Assembly: GCA_002390455.1 (NCBI GenBank)
Contig: DGPN01000050.1
Coordinates: forward strand, 1-61,182
Direction: 5' to 3'
DNA length: 61,182 nt
Source of the DNA: Flavobacteriaceae bacterium UBA4439
GTDB lineage: Bacteria; Bacteroidota; Bacteroidia; Flavobacteriales; Flavobacteriaceae
The position numbers and the translations under genes were made by a program. How positions within the stretch are numbered: the first letter of the stretch is position 1; every line of letters begins with the position of its first letter. Below are positions 52,322-60,918 of this stretch, one piece after another. The notes beneath the pieces were generated by a model that saw nothing but the letters and a program-made list of their open reading frames with translations, was not told the DNA's origin and made no database searches.

Positions 52322-54145
52322 TTATATTGTTTCTTTTTTGAGGGGGTCATACCACAAAAATTTTAATGCTACTGTCGTAAGGGCAACCACAGCAAGTGAA
52401 ATAGCCAAGGCATCCCACTTTTTAATCATTAAAAAGATAGGCCAAACCACCAAGGCCATTTGCCAGACGATTCCGATCAAAACATTAAGCATGTCTCTGC
52501 CAAACATCGTATTAGGCAGGAAGGATGCCTCTTCTTTTTGCACTTCTAATAAAACGGGTTTCCAAAAACCCCAAGGTCTTACACTTTTATAAAAACTTTT
52601 AAGCACCTTCATATCATCTGGTGGAGAAAGGTAGGAGCCTAGCAAACATCCCAAAATAGAAAAAGCAAAAATGATAGGGAAAAAATAAATATCAATCCAG
52701 TCTCCAAAGAAAATGAGCTTGACGGTAGAAGCCAAAAGGCCAGCCAACATTCCCCAAAAATATCCATAACCATTAAAACGCCACCATACCCATTTCAATA
52801 CATTTGCAGCGGTATATCCTCCATATAAAGAAGCGGTAATCCACAAAGTAATCGTATTGAGCGAGGAGGCAAAAAACCCAAAAAACACACCAATCAATAC
52901 CAAAAGAAAAGACGATAAATAACCATAACGAACATAAGTTTTCTCGGGCTTTCCGGGTAATAAACTGTTTTTTAGAAGATCATTGGCAACATAGGCAGGT
53001 GCAGCATTGATTACGGCTGCGAATGTTCCCATAAATGCTGCTAAAAGCCCCGCCAACAAAAAGCCTTTCAGCCCTGGGGGAAGAAACTCCGCAATGGCTG
53101 TGGGTAGAATGGTTTCAAAATCTATCTCTGGATTAGAAGCCATTTCGGGAATGAGGAATACAATCGCCAAAACGGCAAAAGCAGCAATCATAAGATAACG
53201 GGGAGAAAATAAAACTGCAATGGTAAAGCCACTCATTTTGGCGGCCTCAAAAGGTGTTTTGGTAGATAGTAAGCGCTGCATGTCATAGCCAGGAACAGGG
53301 CCTGCCAAACTCGAAAAAAAACCTTTGAACAACATCATCATAAAAAGCGCACCAATAAACTCAAACCCATCTGTGGAAATTTTTTCATTCAATTGGGGAA
53401 GGATACCCGCCCAGTCTAAGTCCATCTTCCAACCAAAAAACAACTCATCCCAGCCCTGAGGAACTCCTTGCATAATGTCTGCATGACTCACTGCATTAAA
53501 GGCAATCACCGCTATGGCAATGCTCGAAACTGTCATGATGAGGTATTGAAAAACCTCAGTAGCCACCACACTCATCATTCCCCCTCTGAGGGTGTATATG
53601 GTTGTAATTCCCACAATGATAAGGGCATAAACGTTTTCCGAACTAATAGAAAAAAGGGAGTGCTGTAAGGTGAGATCCCAAGGAAGAATAGCAGCACAAA
53701 ATTTTCCGATTCCTTCAAAAAAGTAGGCGATAAAGCCAATGGCTCCAATTACTGCGAAAACAATGATGATATTTTTAGACAATGCACCTCCCCTACCACT
53801 AAATCGGGTAAGAATCCAAGAAGCTCCCGTCATTACATTAGATCGTCTGATCCATACTGCCAAGAAGATCATTACAAAAACTTGATTCCAAACTGGCCAC
53901 AACCAAGGAATCCAAGCACTTTTTAAACCATAAATAAACAAAAGGGTTACCGTCCACATCACTCCCGAAATATCAAACATTCCCGATGCATTGGATAAAC
54001 CCAATAAATACCATTTGATTTTATTTCCTCCGAGGAAATATTGATCTAAATTGTTCCTCGCACGCTTAGAAATCCACAAGCCTACCCCCAAAACAATTAG
54101 AAAATACGAAATGATGATGGCGTAGTCTAGCTCGCTTAGATACAT
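52322..54145 (-). CDS. Sodium:solute symporter (SSS family)
   Basis: This is a 607-residue inner membrane transporter of the SSS/SSSF family with about 13-14 helices. Landmarks are YFLGGNKIKWYLLGLSNASGMFDISGVMW near residue 35, AIGFIAYFFEGIGKFCAAILPW, YTLRGGMMSVVATEVFQYLIMTV (helix 5-6, sodium-site region), and GPVPGYDMQRLLSTKTPFEAA. Relatives move sugars, sialic acids, or short organic acids with sodium. It is the second gene of the minus arm, 19 bases after the SMP-30-like gene, and the likely uptake step for the cluster's product. The substrate cannot be read from the sequence. Confidence 0.92.
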   Translation of the reverse strand: MYLSELDYAIIISYFLIVLGVGLWISKRARNNLDQYFLGGNKIKWYLLGLSNASGMFDISGVMWTVTLLFIYGLKSAWIPWLWPVWNQVFVMIFLAVWIRRSNVMTGASWILTRFSGRGGALSKNIIIVFAVIGAIGFIAYFFEGIGKFCAAILPWDLTLQHSLFSISSENVYALIIVGITTIYTLRGGMMSVVATEVFQYLIMTVSSIAIAVIAFNAVSHADIMQGVPQGWDELFFGWKMDLDWAGILPQLNEKISTDGFEFIGALFMMMLFKGFFSSLAGPVPGYDMQRLLSTKTPFEAAKMSGFTIAVLFSPRYLMIAAFAVLAIVFLIPEMASNPEIDFETILPTAIAEFLPPGLKGFLLAGLLAAFMGTFAAVINAAPAYVANDLLKNSLLPGKPEKTYVRYGYLSSFLLVLIGVFFGFFASSLNTITLWITASLYGGYTAANVLKWVWWRFNGYGYFWGMLAGLLASTVKLIFFGDWIDIYFFPIIFAFSILGCLLGSYLSPPDDMKVLKSFYKSVRPWGFWKPVLLEVQKEEASFLPNTMFGRDMLNVLIGIVWQMALVVWPIFLMIKKWDALAISLAVVALTTVALKFLWYDPLKKETI

Positions 54146-54164
54146 GAACTTATAAAATTTGTTT

Positions 54165-55055
54165 TTACTTTTTAAAAGACACCCCTGGTTTTTCTACCCT
54201 AAAAGTCTCAATATACCCCCTATCCTGAAGTGTTACATAAGCAGTCCTACCGTCTTTACCTCCGAAGGCAATATTGGAAGGTTTTTTACCTTTCATTTGT
54301 ACCTCTAATAATAAATTTCCTTCGGGGGACAACTTTGCGACCGTTCCCTTGCCATGACGAGTAACGTATAGATTACCAGCCACATCACAACGCATTCCAT
54401 CCATACCAAAATCATCAAATTTGTGAAAGAGTCTTTTGTTGGAGATATTTCCTTCAGAATCCAAATCAAAGGCCCAAACATTCCTTTGAATACTCTCATT
54501 GACGTAGAGTGTTTTGGCATCTGGACTAACCTCAACACCATTGGTGGTTCCCATATCTTTTGACAGCAATTGAAATTGTCCGTTTTCAACTTTCCAAAGT
54601 TGACCCGTACTTTCTTTCCAGTTGGGATCAGAGGCATACATTCTGTCGTTACAGCAAATTGCCAAATCATTGGGTTGATTCAACAAGGAGTCATGAGCAT
54701 AAACAACAACCTCTTTGGTTTGGACATTTACCTTTAACACATTATGTCCGGTATAATCTGCCAGATACATACTTTGATCTGAACCAAAACGTATCCCATT
54801 GGCAGTACTTCCCTCAGGTAAATAATCAATAAATAAACTAAAATCACCCTCTGTATCGACCCTACCAATAGAACCTCTGTGGAGTGGGTTAACAAAATAT
54901 AAATTCCCCTCAAGATCAACTGCTGGTCCCTCAAGGCCAGAAGTAAATTCGCCAACAAAAGCATAATCAGTGGCTTGATAATAAGTTTCTTTCTTGTTAC
55001 AAGAGGTGACTAAAAAAATCAACAAAACGCTCATTTTTATATAGAAAAGTTTCAT
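54165..55055 (-). CDS. SMP-30/gluconolactonase-like exported lipoprotein
   Basis: This is a 296-residue six-bladed beta-propeller. The start at ATG 55055 gives MKLFYIKMSVLLIFLVTSC, a lipoprotein signal with the cysteine at residue 19. A TTG five codons upstream is the longer alternative. Metal-binding positions of SMP-30 lactonases are present: Glu in SGLEGPAVDLEGN, Asn in GTTNGVEVSPDA, and Asp in GMDGMRCDVAGNLYV. It would hydrolyse a sugar-acid lactone in the periplasm, fitting the PQQ-type dehydrogenase encoded divergently. Only 45 bases separate it from the divergent gene. Confidence 0.88.
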   Translation of the reverse strand: MKLFYIKMSVLLIFLVTSCNKKETYYQATDYAFVGEFTSGLEGPAVDLEGNLYFVNPLHRGSIGRVDTEGDFSLFIDYLPEGSTANGIRFGSDQSMYLADYTGHNVLKVNVQTKEVVVYAHDSLLNQPNDLAICCNDRMYASDPNWKESTGQLWKVENGQFQLLSKDMGTTNGVEVSPDAKTLYVNESIQRNVWAFDLDSEGNISNKRLFHKFDDFGMDGMRCDVAGNLYVTRHGKGTVAKLSPEGNLLLEVQMKGKKPSNIAFGGKDGRTAYVTLQDRGYIETFRVEKPGVSFKK

Positions 55056-55100
55056 AATTATTTTTTTCAATTTGTAAATTAAAAAATTTAACTTTAATTC

Positions 55101-55826
55101 ATGAATAAACTACTAATATTTAACTTACTGATTCTCCTATCCTTAATCAGTTGCTCGGATATGAAAACGAAAAAACAAAGCCTTGAAGTGCCCAAGGTTT
55201 CCATTCAAGATACCTTAAATTTCAACAATGTTTCAAGTGTTTTAGAGGAAAACTCTCCGCTCAATAAAGTCAACTGGTGGGAATGGAAGGATTTTCCCTA
55301 TCAACCCGAAGTGAGTTTTAGAATTGCACATGACGATAGTCTTTTGTTTTTAAAATACTACGTCAAAGAGGAGCATATATTGGCACGGCAGACTGAACCC
55401 AATACTGCAGTCCATCGTGATAGCTGTGTTGAGTTTTTTGTAGATCCGCTTCAAGACGGGAACTATTATAATTTTGAATTCAACTGTATTGGAACCACAC
55501 ACTTGGCTTATGGTCCTGGTCGAGGGAAGCGTACTTTTATCGCCCCAGAAGCGATAAAACAAAAAATCAAAACCTGGTCCACACTGGGGAGGGAATCTTT
55601 TGAAGAAAAATCTGGAACCTTTGAATGGGAAATGGTCATCATTATCCCTTCTTCTATTTTCACTTACAACAAAGGGCTGAGTTTTTCAAACCTTATTTCC
55701 AATGCCAATTTTTATAAATGTGGCGACGACACCACCAAAAGACATTATTTAAGTTGGAATCCAGTAAAAACCCAAAACCCAGATTTTCACCGCCCTGAAC
55801 ATTTTGGTGTTTTAAATTTCCAATAA
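55101..55826 (+). CDS. CBM9-like carbohydrate-binding lipoprotein
   Basis: This is a 241-residue lipoprotein (signal MNKLLIFNLLILLSLISC, cysteine at 18) with one beta-sandwich domain of the CBM9-like type. Landmarks are VSFRIAHDDSLLFLKYYVKEE, RDSCVEFFVDP (with the typical DSCVE), YYNFEFNCIGTTHLAYGPGR and FEWEMVIIIPSSIF. Such domains bind sugars or sugar-acid ends. Here it may hold substrate at the outer membrane for neighbouring enzymes. It is the first gene of the plus arm, divergent from the lactonase. A 39-base gap follows to the next gene. Confidence 0.85.
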   Translation: MNKLLIFNLLILLSLISCSDMKTKKQSLEVPKVSIQDTLNFNNVSSVLEENSPLNKVNWWEWKDFPYQPEVSFRIAHDDSLLFLKYYVKEEHILARQTEPNTAVHRDSCVEFFVDPLQDGNYYNFEFNCIGTTHLAYGPGRGKRTFIAPEAIKQKIKTWSTLGRESFEEKSGTFEWEMVIIIPSSIFTYNKGLSFSNLISNANFYKCGDDTTKRHYLSWNPVKTQNPDFHRPEHFGVLNFQ

Positions 55827-55865
55827 AAAAAGTTAGCTTTAACTAATAAATGAAGATTGACTACG

Positions 55866-57590
55866 ATGATGAATTTAAAATTTAGTTACTTACGTTTAAC
55901 TTGTGTTTTCTTAATAATTATTTTGTGCGGATGTAAAAGTCCTTCTCCCAAAAGTCCTCTTTTTCTTCCTCAGGGCTTTGAAGCCACCGTTTTTGTGGAC
56001 AGCATTGCCGAAACCACTCGCCATTTGGCCGTAAATAAAAATGGGGATTTATACGCTAAATTCAAACGACCCAGCGAAGCTGGAGTCATGGCTGCCATAA
56101 GAGACCTCAACAACGACGGTGTGGCAGACTCCTTGGTGAAGTTTGGAGAATACCATTTGCCCCAGCGAGGAAGCTATTCTACTGCTGCTAGAATATACAA
56201 AGGCTACCTTTACTTCAGTTCACAACTTACCGTATACAGAATCAAATTAGACAAACAAAAACTAGTTCCTACAGGAGCGATAGAAATCATAGTCCACGAC
56301 GATCACCCACATGGATCCCACGAACACATTGGCAAACCCATTGCTTTTGATGAAGAGGGGCATATTTTTGTTCCTTTTGGTGCTCCCAACAATGCCTGTC
56401 AGGATCCCAAGAGAACCCCTTTGGTGCCTGGTCAAGATCCTTGCCCACTATTAGAAGATCATGGCGGTATCTGGCGTTTTGACGCAGAAACAATCGGACA
56501 AACTCAAAAAGACGGAACATTTTATGCCAGTGGTTTGAGAAGCATCGTTGCTCTTGACTGGAATACTTCAGATCAAAGTCTTTACGCTGTGGTTCATGGA
56601 AGAGATGATCTGCACCGTCTATGGCCCAATCATTTCAGCCAGTGGGAAAGTGCTGTACTTCCCTCTGAAGAATTTATAAAAGTTGAAAAAGGAGATCACT
56701 TTGGTTGGCCTTATTGCTTTTACGATCAAATGCAAGGTAAAAAAGTATTGGCTCCAGAATATGGTGGGGATGGAAATATCATTGGTCGTTGTGCAGACTA
56801 CAAAGACCCTGTGATTGGGTTTCCAGGTCATTGGGCTCCCAATGATTTGGTCTTTTACACTGGTGATGCCTTTCCAGATCACTACAAAAATGGTGCTTTT
56901 ATCGCTTTTCATGGATCTACCAACAGAGCACCCTATCCACAATCCAGTTATTTTATTGGATTTGTTCCATTCGAAAATGGTAAACCCTCAGGATCTTATG
57001 AGATTTTTGCCGATGGTTTTGCGGGAGTAGACCCCATTGTCAATACACGGGATGCCGAATTTCGCCCAATGGGTATTGCTTTTGCACCCGATGGCGCCAT
57101 GTATATTGGAGAAACAGAAAAAGGTAGGATTTGGAAAGTCCAATTCAAAGGAGATCGAGAAACATTTGGCACTAAAGAATTGGCTCAAATGGAAGAAAGA
57201 AAAAAATTGAGCCACATCAGAACCCCTGATATTGTCAATGACAGAATTGAACCCAAAGATTTGGCTATCGGTCAAAAAATTTACAACCAATACTGTATGG
57301 CTTGCCATCAGTCCAATGGCATGGGTGCCTCGGGAAGGTTCCCCCCCCTCAATGGCACCGACTGGGTAACTGGAGACAAACAAAGATTGGTTAACCTCAT
57401 CCTGAATGGTATGGAGGGAGCCATTGAAGTCAACGGAGAAATTTATGATGGTGTTATGCCTCAGCATTCGTTTCTCAATGACGATCAAATTGCTGACGTT
57501 TTGACCTACATCAGAACCCATTTTGGTAATCAAGCCGAAAGTATTTCGGCTGAAGAAGTAGAAAAATTAAGAAAGTTAAACATCAAATAA
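55866..57590 (+). CDS. PQQ-type sugar dehydrogenase fused to cytochrome c
   Basis: This is a 574-residue exported lipoprotein (signal near residues 1-23, CGC lipobox region). Residues ~30-440 form a beta-propeller of the PQQ-dependent glucose/sorbosone dehydrogenase type (GDHFGWPYCFYD, GHWAPNDLVFYTGDAFPDHY, RPMGIAFAPDGAMYIGE). The C-terminal ~110 residues are a class I cytochrome c, with the heme site CMACH at 477-481 and a Met ligand in DGVMPQHSFL. Electrons can therefore pass directly to periplasmic cytochrome c and an oxidase. A TTG three codons earlier (55857) was not chosen. It is probably co-transcribed with the CBM9-like gene. Confidence 0.9.
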   Translation: MMNLKFSYLRLTCVFLIIILCGCKSPSPKSPLFLPQGFEATVFVDSIAETTRHLAVNKNGDLYAKFKRPSEAGVMAAIRDLNNDGVADSLVKFGEYHLPQRGSYSTAARIYKGYLYFSSQLTVYRIKLDKQKLVPTGAIEIIVHDDHPHGSHEHIGKPIAFDEEGHIFVPFGAPNNACQDPKRTPLVPGQDPCPLLEDHGGIWRFDAETIGQTQKDGTFYASGLRSIVALDWNTSDQSLYAVVHGRDDLHRLWPNHFSQWESAVLPSEEFIKVEKGDHFGWPYCFYDQMQGKKVLAPEYGGDGNIIGRCADYKDPVIGFPGHWAPNDLVFYTGDAFPDHYKNGAFIAFHGSTNRAPYPQSSYFIGFVPFENGKPSGSYEIFADGFAGVDPIVNTRDAEFRPMGIAFAPDGAMYIGETEKGRIWKVQFKGDRETFGTKELAQMEERKKLSHIRTPDIVNDRIEPKDLAIGQKIYNQYCMACHQSNGMGASGRFPPLNGTDWVTGDKQRLVNLILNGMEGAIEVNGEIYDGVMPQHSFLNDDQIADVLTYIRTHFGNQAESISAEEVEKLRKLNIK

Positions 57591-57621
57591 TTGTAAGAAA
57601 TTGTATTTTAAACGAGAAGTT

Positions 57622-58863
57622 ATGAAAAAAATAAAATTATTGTCTTTAGCACTGGTGCTGATTAGTGGATCGCTATCAGCGCAGAACTATGATATCGTCA
57701 TCAAAGGAGGGCATATTATCGATCCTGTCAACAACATTGATCAAGTAATGGACATTGCCATCAAAGGAAATAAAATTGCTGCTGTTGAAAACAAAATCCG
57801 TGCTAATCAAGCCAAGACAGTAGTAGATGCATCGGGTATGATTGTCAGTCCTGGACTCATAGACATGCACACCCACAACTTTTTCGGAACCGTTCACAAT
57901 CGCTATTTAGCCAACAGCTTTGCTGCAGTTCCCCCAGATGGATTCACTTTTCGATCTGGAGTTACTACCGTTGTCGATGCAGGTAGTCCAGGATGGAGGA
58001 ATTTTGAACTTTACAAATCTCAAGTAATTGATCCATCAAAAACCAGAGTACTGTGCTTTTTAAATATCGTTGGAGCTGGAATGAGTGGTGGACACCGAGA
58101 GCAACACATTGATGATATGAATCCAGAAATGACCGCTATTGTTGCCAAACAATATAAAGATCATATCGTCGGGGTCAAACTCGCCCATTTTATGGGCTAT
58201 GATTGGACTCCAACAGAACTTGCTGTTCAGGCTGGTACAATTGGTAACATTCCTGTGATGATTGATTTTGGTGGAAGCAACCCTGAATTACCCTTGGATA
58301 AGTTATTCTTAGAAAAATTAAGACCCGGTGATATATTTACTCATACCTATGCTCATGTAAATGGCAGAACCCCTATTGTGGCTGAAAACGGAAAAGTAAG
58401 GGATTATGTATTTGAAGCTCAAAAAAGAGGAATTGTTTTTGACGTTGGACATGGAGGGGGAAGTTTTGTTTTTGAACAAGCAGTTCCTGCGATCAAACAA
58501 GGTTTAAAACCCGATGTAATCAGCACCGACCTCCATACTGGAAGTATGAACGGAGGGATGAAAAACATTAATAATGTCATGTCTAAATTCCTTAATATGG
58601 GACTTAGCATCCAAGAGGTGATCGCTGCAACCACCTCCAAGCCAGCCAAATACTTGCAAAGGAAAGACCTAGGGCATTTGAGTGTGGGAGGCCTAGCCGA
58701 TGTGACCATACTCAACCAAAGAAAAGGAGAATTCGGATTTATCGATACCCGTGGTAAAAGAATGGAAGGAAATCAAAAACTGGAATGCGAACTTACCCTT
58801 AAGGATGGAAAAGTTGTTTACGACTTAAACGGTCTTACAAGTAAAGACTGGACAAAGAAATGA
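57622..58863 (+). CDS. Amidohydrolase (COG3964-like), exported
   Basis: This is a 413-residue amidohydrolase-superfamily enzyme with its own Sec signal peptide (MKKIKLLSLALVLISGSLSAQ). Metal ligands are visible as His83 and His85 in GLIDMHTHNF, Lys186 in IVGVKLAHF (candidate carbamylated lysine), His241/His245 in FTHTYAHVNG, and Asp303 in VISTDLHTGS. FDVGHGGGSFVFEQ near 273 fits COG3964 deacetylase-like enzymes that cleave N-acyl or ester bonds. The ATG at 57622 is preferred over a TTG at 57601. Its TGA overlaps the transporter ATG. Confidence 0.88.
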   Translation: MKKIKLLSLALVLISGSLSAQNYDIVIKGGHIIDPVNNIDQVMDIAIKGNKIAAVENKIRANQAKTVVDASGMIVSPGLIDMHTHNFFGTVHNRYLANSFAAVPPDGFTFRSGVTTVVDAGSPGWRNFELYKSQVIDPSKTRVLCFLNIVGAGMSGGHREQHIDDMNPEMTAIVAKQYKDHIVGVKLAHFMGYDWTPTELAVQAGTIGNIPVMIDFGGSNPELPLDKLFLEKLRPGDIFTHTYAHVNGRTPIVAENGKVRDYVFEAQKRGIVFDVGHGGGSFVFEQAVPAIKQGLKPDVISTDLHTGSMNGGMKNINNVMSKFLNMGLSIQEVIAATTSKPAKYLQRKDLGHLSVGGLADVTILNQRKGEFGFIDTRGKRMEGNQKLECELTLKDGKVVYDLNGLTSKDWTKK

Positions 58864-59936
58864 AAATACTCTCTAAATATCTTTTTGCACTCTCAGGCTT
58901 GATGTTTGTCATCGCCGCAGGATTATATTTGTCTGGAAATATTGACATGTCTGGAACACCCTTAATTCTGTTTTTTGTAACCTTGGCTTTAGGTATGAGA
59001 GGCACTAAAAACTTAAAAGGATTTTCTTTTACCGTTCTGATTTTTGCCGCTGTTAGTCTTTCCTTATACTATCCCCAAACCTTTGTTCAATGGGGAGATT
59101 TTCAACTCAAAAAACTCATCGTTCCTTTGCTACAAATCATTATGTTTGGAATGGGAACGGCCATGAGTTTCAAGGACTTTTATGGTGTAATCAAAATGCC
59201 TAAAGGGGTTTTAGTGGGTTTAATCTGTCAATTTAGTATTATGCCTTTTTTGGGTTTTAGCTTGGCCACCTTATTTAATTTTCCGGCTGAAATCGCTGCT
59301 GGCGTGGTACTCATCGGATCTTCACCCAGTGGTTTGGCTTCAAATGTAATGGCCTATTTGGCCAAAGCCAATGTAGCCCTATCTGTTACACTTACTGCTG
59401 TGGCTACTCTTGTGGCTCCATTCATGACCCCTCTGTTAATGAAATATTTTGCAGGGTCTTTCGTGCCCATTGATTTCGTAGCAATGATGTTGAGCATTGT
59501 AAAAATGGTTATTCTTCCTGTGTTACTGGGGTTGGTCTTCAACCACTTTTTTCATGGGAAAGCAAAATGGCTTGACAAAGCCATGCCAGTGGTTTCCATG
59601 ACCGCTATTGCCTTGATTATCGTGATCATTACCGCTGCTGGTAGAGACTCGTTATTGTCCATAGGGATATTGCTTATTGTCGCTGCCATTATTCACAATT
59701 TGATGGGATATTTATTGGGATACTGGGGTTGTCGATTGCTCAAAATGGAAGAACAAGATTGCCGAACCATAGCCCTAGAAGTAGGAATGCAAAACGGAGG
59801 TTTGGCCTCCGGAATCGCGCTCGAAATGGGCAAAGTTTCCACCGTAGGTCTGGCTCCGGCTGTTTTTGGTCCTTGGATGAATATCTCAGGATCATCTTTG
59901 GCCACTTGGTGGAGAGACAAAGACCCAAAAAAATAA
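58860..59936 (+). CDS. BASS family sodium-coupled transporter
   Basis: This is a 358-residue inner membrane protein of the bile acid:sodium symporter (BASS) superfamily with about ten helices. Landmarks are LLQIIMFGMGTAMSFKDF, GSSPSGLASNVMAYLAKANVALSVTLTAVATLVAPF (crossover/sodium-site region) and ALEVGMQNGGLASGIALEMG. Besides bile acids, family members carry pyruvate, ketopantoate and other small organic acids. In this setting uptake of a 2-oxo or hydroxy acid produced in the periplasm is plausible but inferred. It is coupled to the amidohydrolase by a 4-base overlap. Confidence 0.88.
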   Translation: MKILSKYLFALSGLMFVIAAGLYLSGNIDMSGTPLILFFVTLALGMRGTKNLKGFSFTVLIFAAVSLSLYYPQTFVQWGDFQLKKLIVPLLQIIMFGMGTAMSFKDFYGVIKMPKGVLVGLICQFSIMPFLGFSLATLFNFPAEIAAGVVLIGSSPSGLASNVMAYLAKANVALSVTLTAVATLVAPFMTPLLMKYFAGSFVPIDFVAMMLSIVKMVILPVLLGLVFNHFFHGKAKWLDKAMPVVSMTAIALIIVIITAAGRDSLLSIGILLIVAAIIHNLMGYLLGYWGCRLLKMEEQDCRTIALEVGMQNGGLASGIALEMGKVSTVGLAPAVFGPWMNISGSSLATWWRDKDPKK

Positions 59937-59959
59937 GTTGAAATTAAATCCTAAACCAA

Positions 59960-60892
59960 ATGAATTTTAAGAAAATAACTATTGCTTCTCTAACACTAAT
60001 CTGTTTGTTAATTCTCAACAGTGGCTTCGCCCAAAACTTAAGTGTAGATCAAATGAAATTTTTGACCCATCAGTGGGACGGAGAACGATTTGAGGACGGT
60101 CGACCCAAAGTAGCTACTAACATCTTGGAGCGAATGAAGAAAGTCACCATTGAGGAGGCTTGGGGTGTGTTGAGAAATGAAGGTTATCACAACCAATTTG
60201 AAGGAGGCTGGCAACCCCTTCATGACGATGTAACCGTGGTAGGTCGGGCACTCACCGTTCAATACATGCCCAATCGACCTGATGTAGCCGACCAAATCAA
60301 ACAAAAAGGTCTCAAAGCCGGTGAAATCGGAAATACCAACTCTTGGCCCATAGACCGATTGGTAGAACATGATGTTTATGTAGCCGACGGTTTTGGAAAA
60401 ATTGTAGATGGAACTCTAATTGGAGACAACCTAGGCAACTCGATTTATGCCAAGTCAAAAACGGGTGTCGTTTTCAATGCCTCAAGCAGAGACATGGAAG
60501 GCCTTTCAGAAATCGATGGTTTTAATGCTTTTGTGAGAGCATGGCATCCCTCTTTTCTTACGGAAGTTATGCTCTTGAGCATTAACGATCCCATCAGAAT
60601 AGGAGCAGCCACCGTTATGCCTGGTGATGTGGTTTTGGCCAAAAAAGAAGGAGTAATTTTTATACCCGCCCATTTGGCTGAAAAAGTAGTCGTCACCTCA
60701 GAAGTTGTCCGTCTCAGAGATCTATTCGGTATCACCCGATTGAAAGAAGGAAAATATACCCCAGGACAAATTGACAACAAATGGTCTGAAGAAATAGAAA
60801 AAGACTTCTCAAAGTGGATTAGGGATCATATGGATGAACTCCCAGTTCCCAAAGACCAAATAAAAGAATTGATTAAAAAAAGAATGTGGTAA
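59960..60892 (+). CDS. Exported RraA-like class II aldolase
   Basis: This is a 310-residue RraA-fold protein (HMG/CHA aldolase, RraA superfamily). It has an N-terminal Sec signal peptide (ending SGFAQ, residue 25) and therefore acts outside the cytoplasm, unlike typical members. The motif that marks the aldolase/decarboxylase branch, D-X20-R-D, is exact here: Asp156, Arg177, Asp178 (in GTLIGDNLG and ASSRDMEGL). VGRALTVQY lies near residue 94. It should cleave a pyruvate-containing substrate, such as a 4-hydroxy-2-oxo acid, or decarboxylate a keto acid, using a divalent metal. It lies 23 bases after the transporter gene. Confidence 0.85.
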   Translation: MNFKKITIASLTLICLLILNSGFAQNLSVDQMKFLTHQWDGERFEDGRPKVATNILERMKKVTIEEAWGVLRNEGYHNQFEGGWQPLHDDVTVVGRALTVQYMPNRPDVADQIKQKGLKAGEIGNTNSWPIDRLVEHDVYVADGFGKIVDGTLIGDNLGNSIYAKSKTGVVFNASSRDMEGLSEIDGFNAFVRAWHPSFLTEVMLLSINDPIRIGAATVMPGDVVLAKKEGVIFIPAHLAEKVVVTSEVVRLRDLFGITRLKEGKYTPGQIDNKWSEEIEKDFSKWIRDHMDELPVPKDQIKELIKKRMW

Positions 60893-60918
60893 TAGTTTAA
60901 CAATAAAATTTTGAAATA

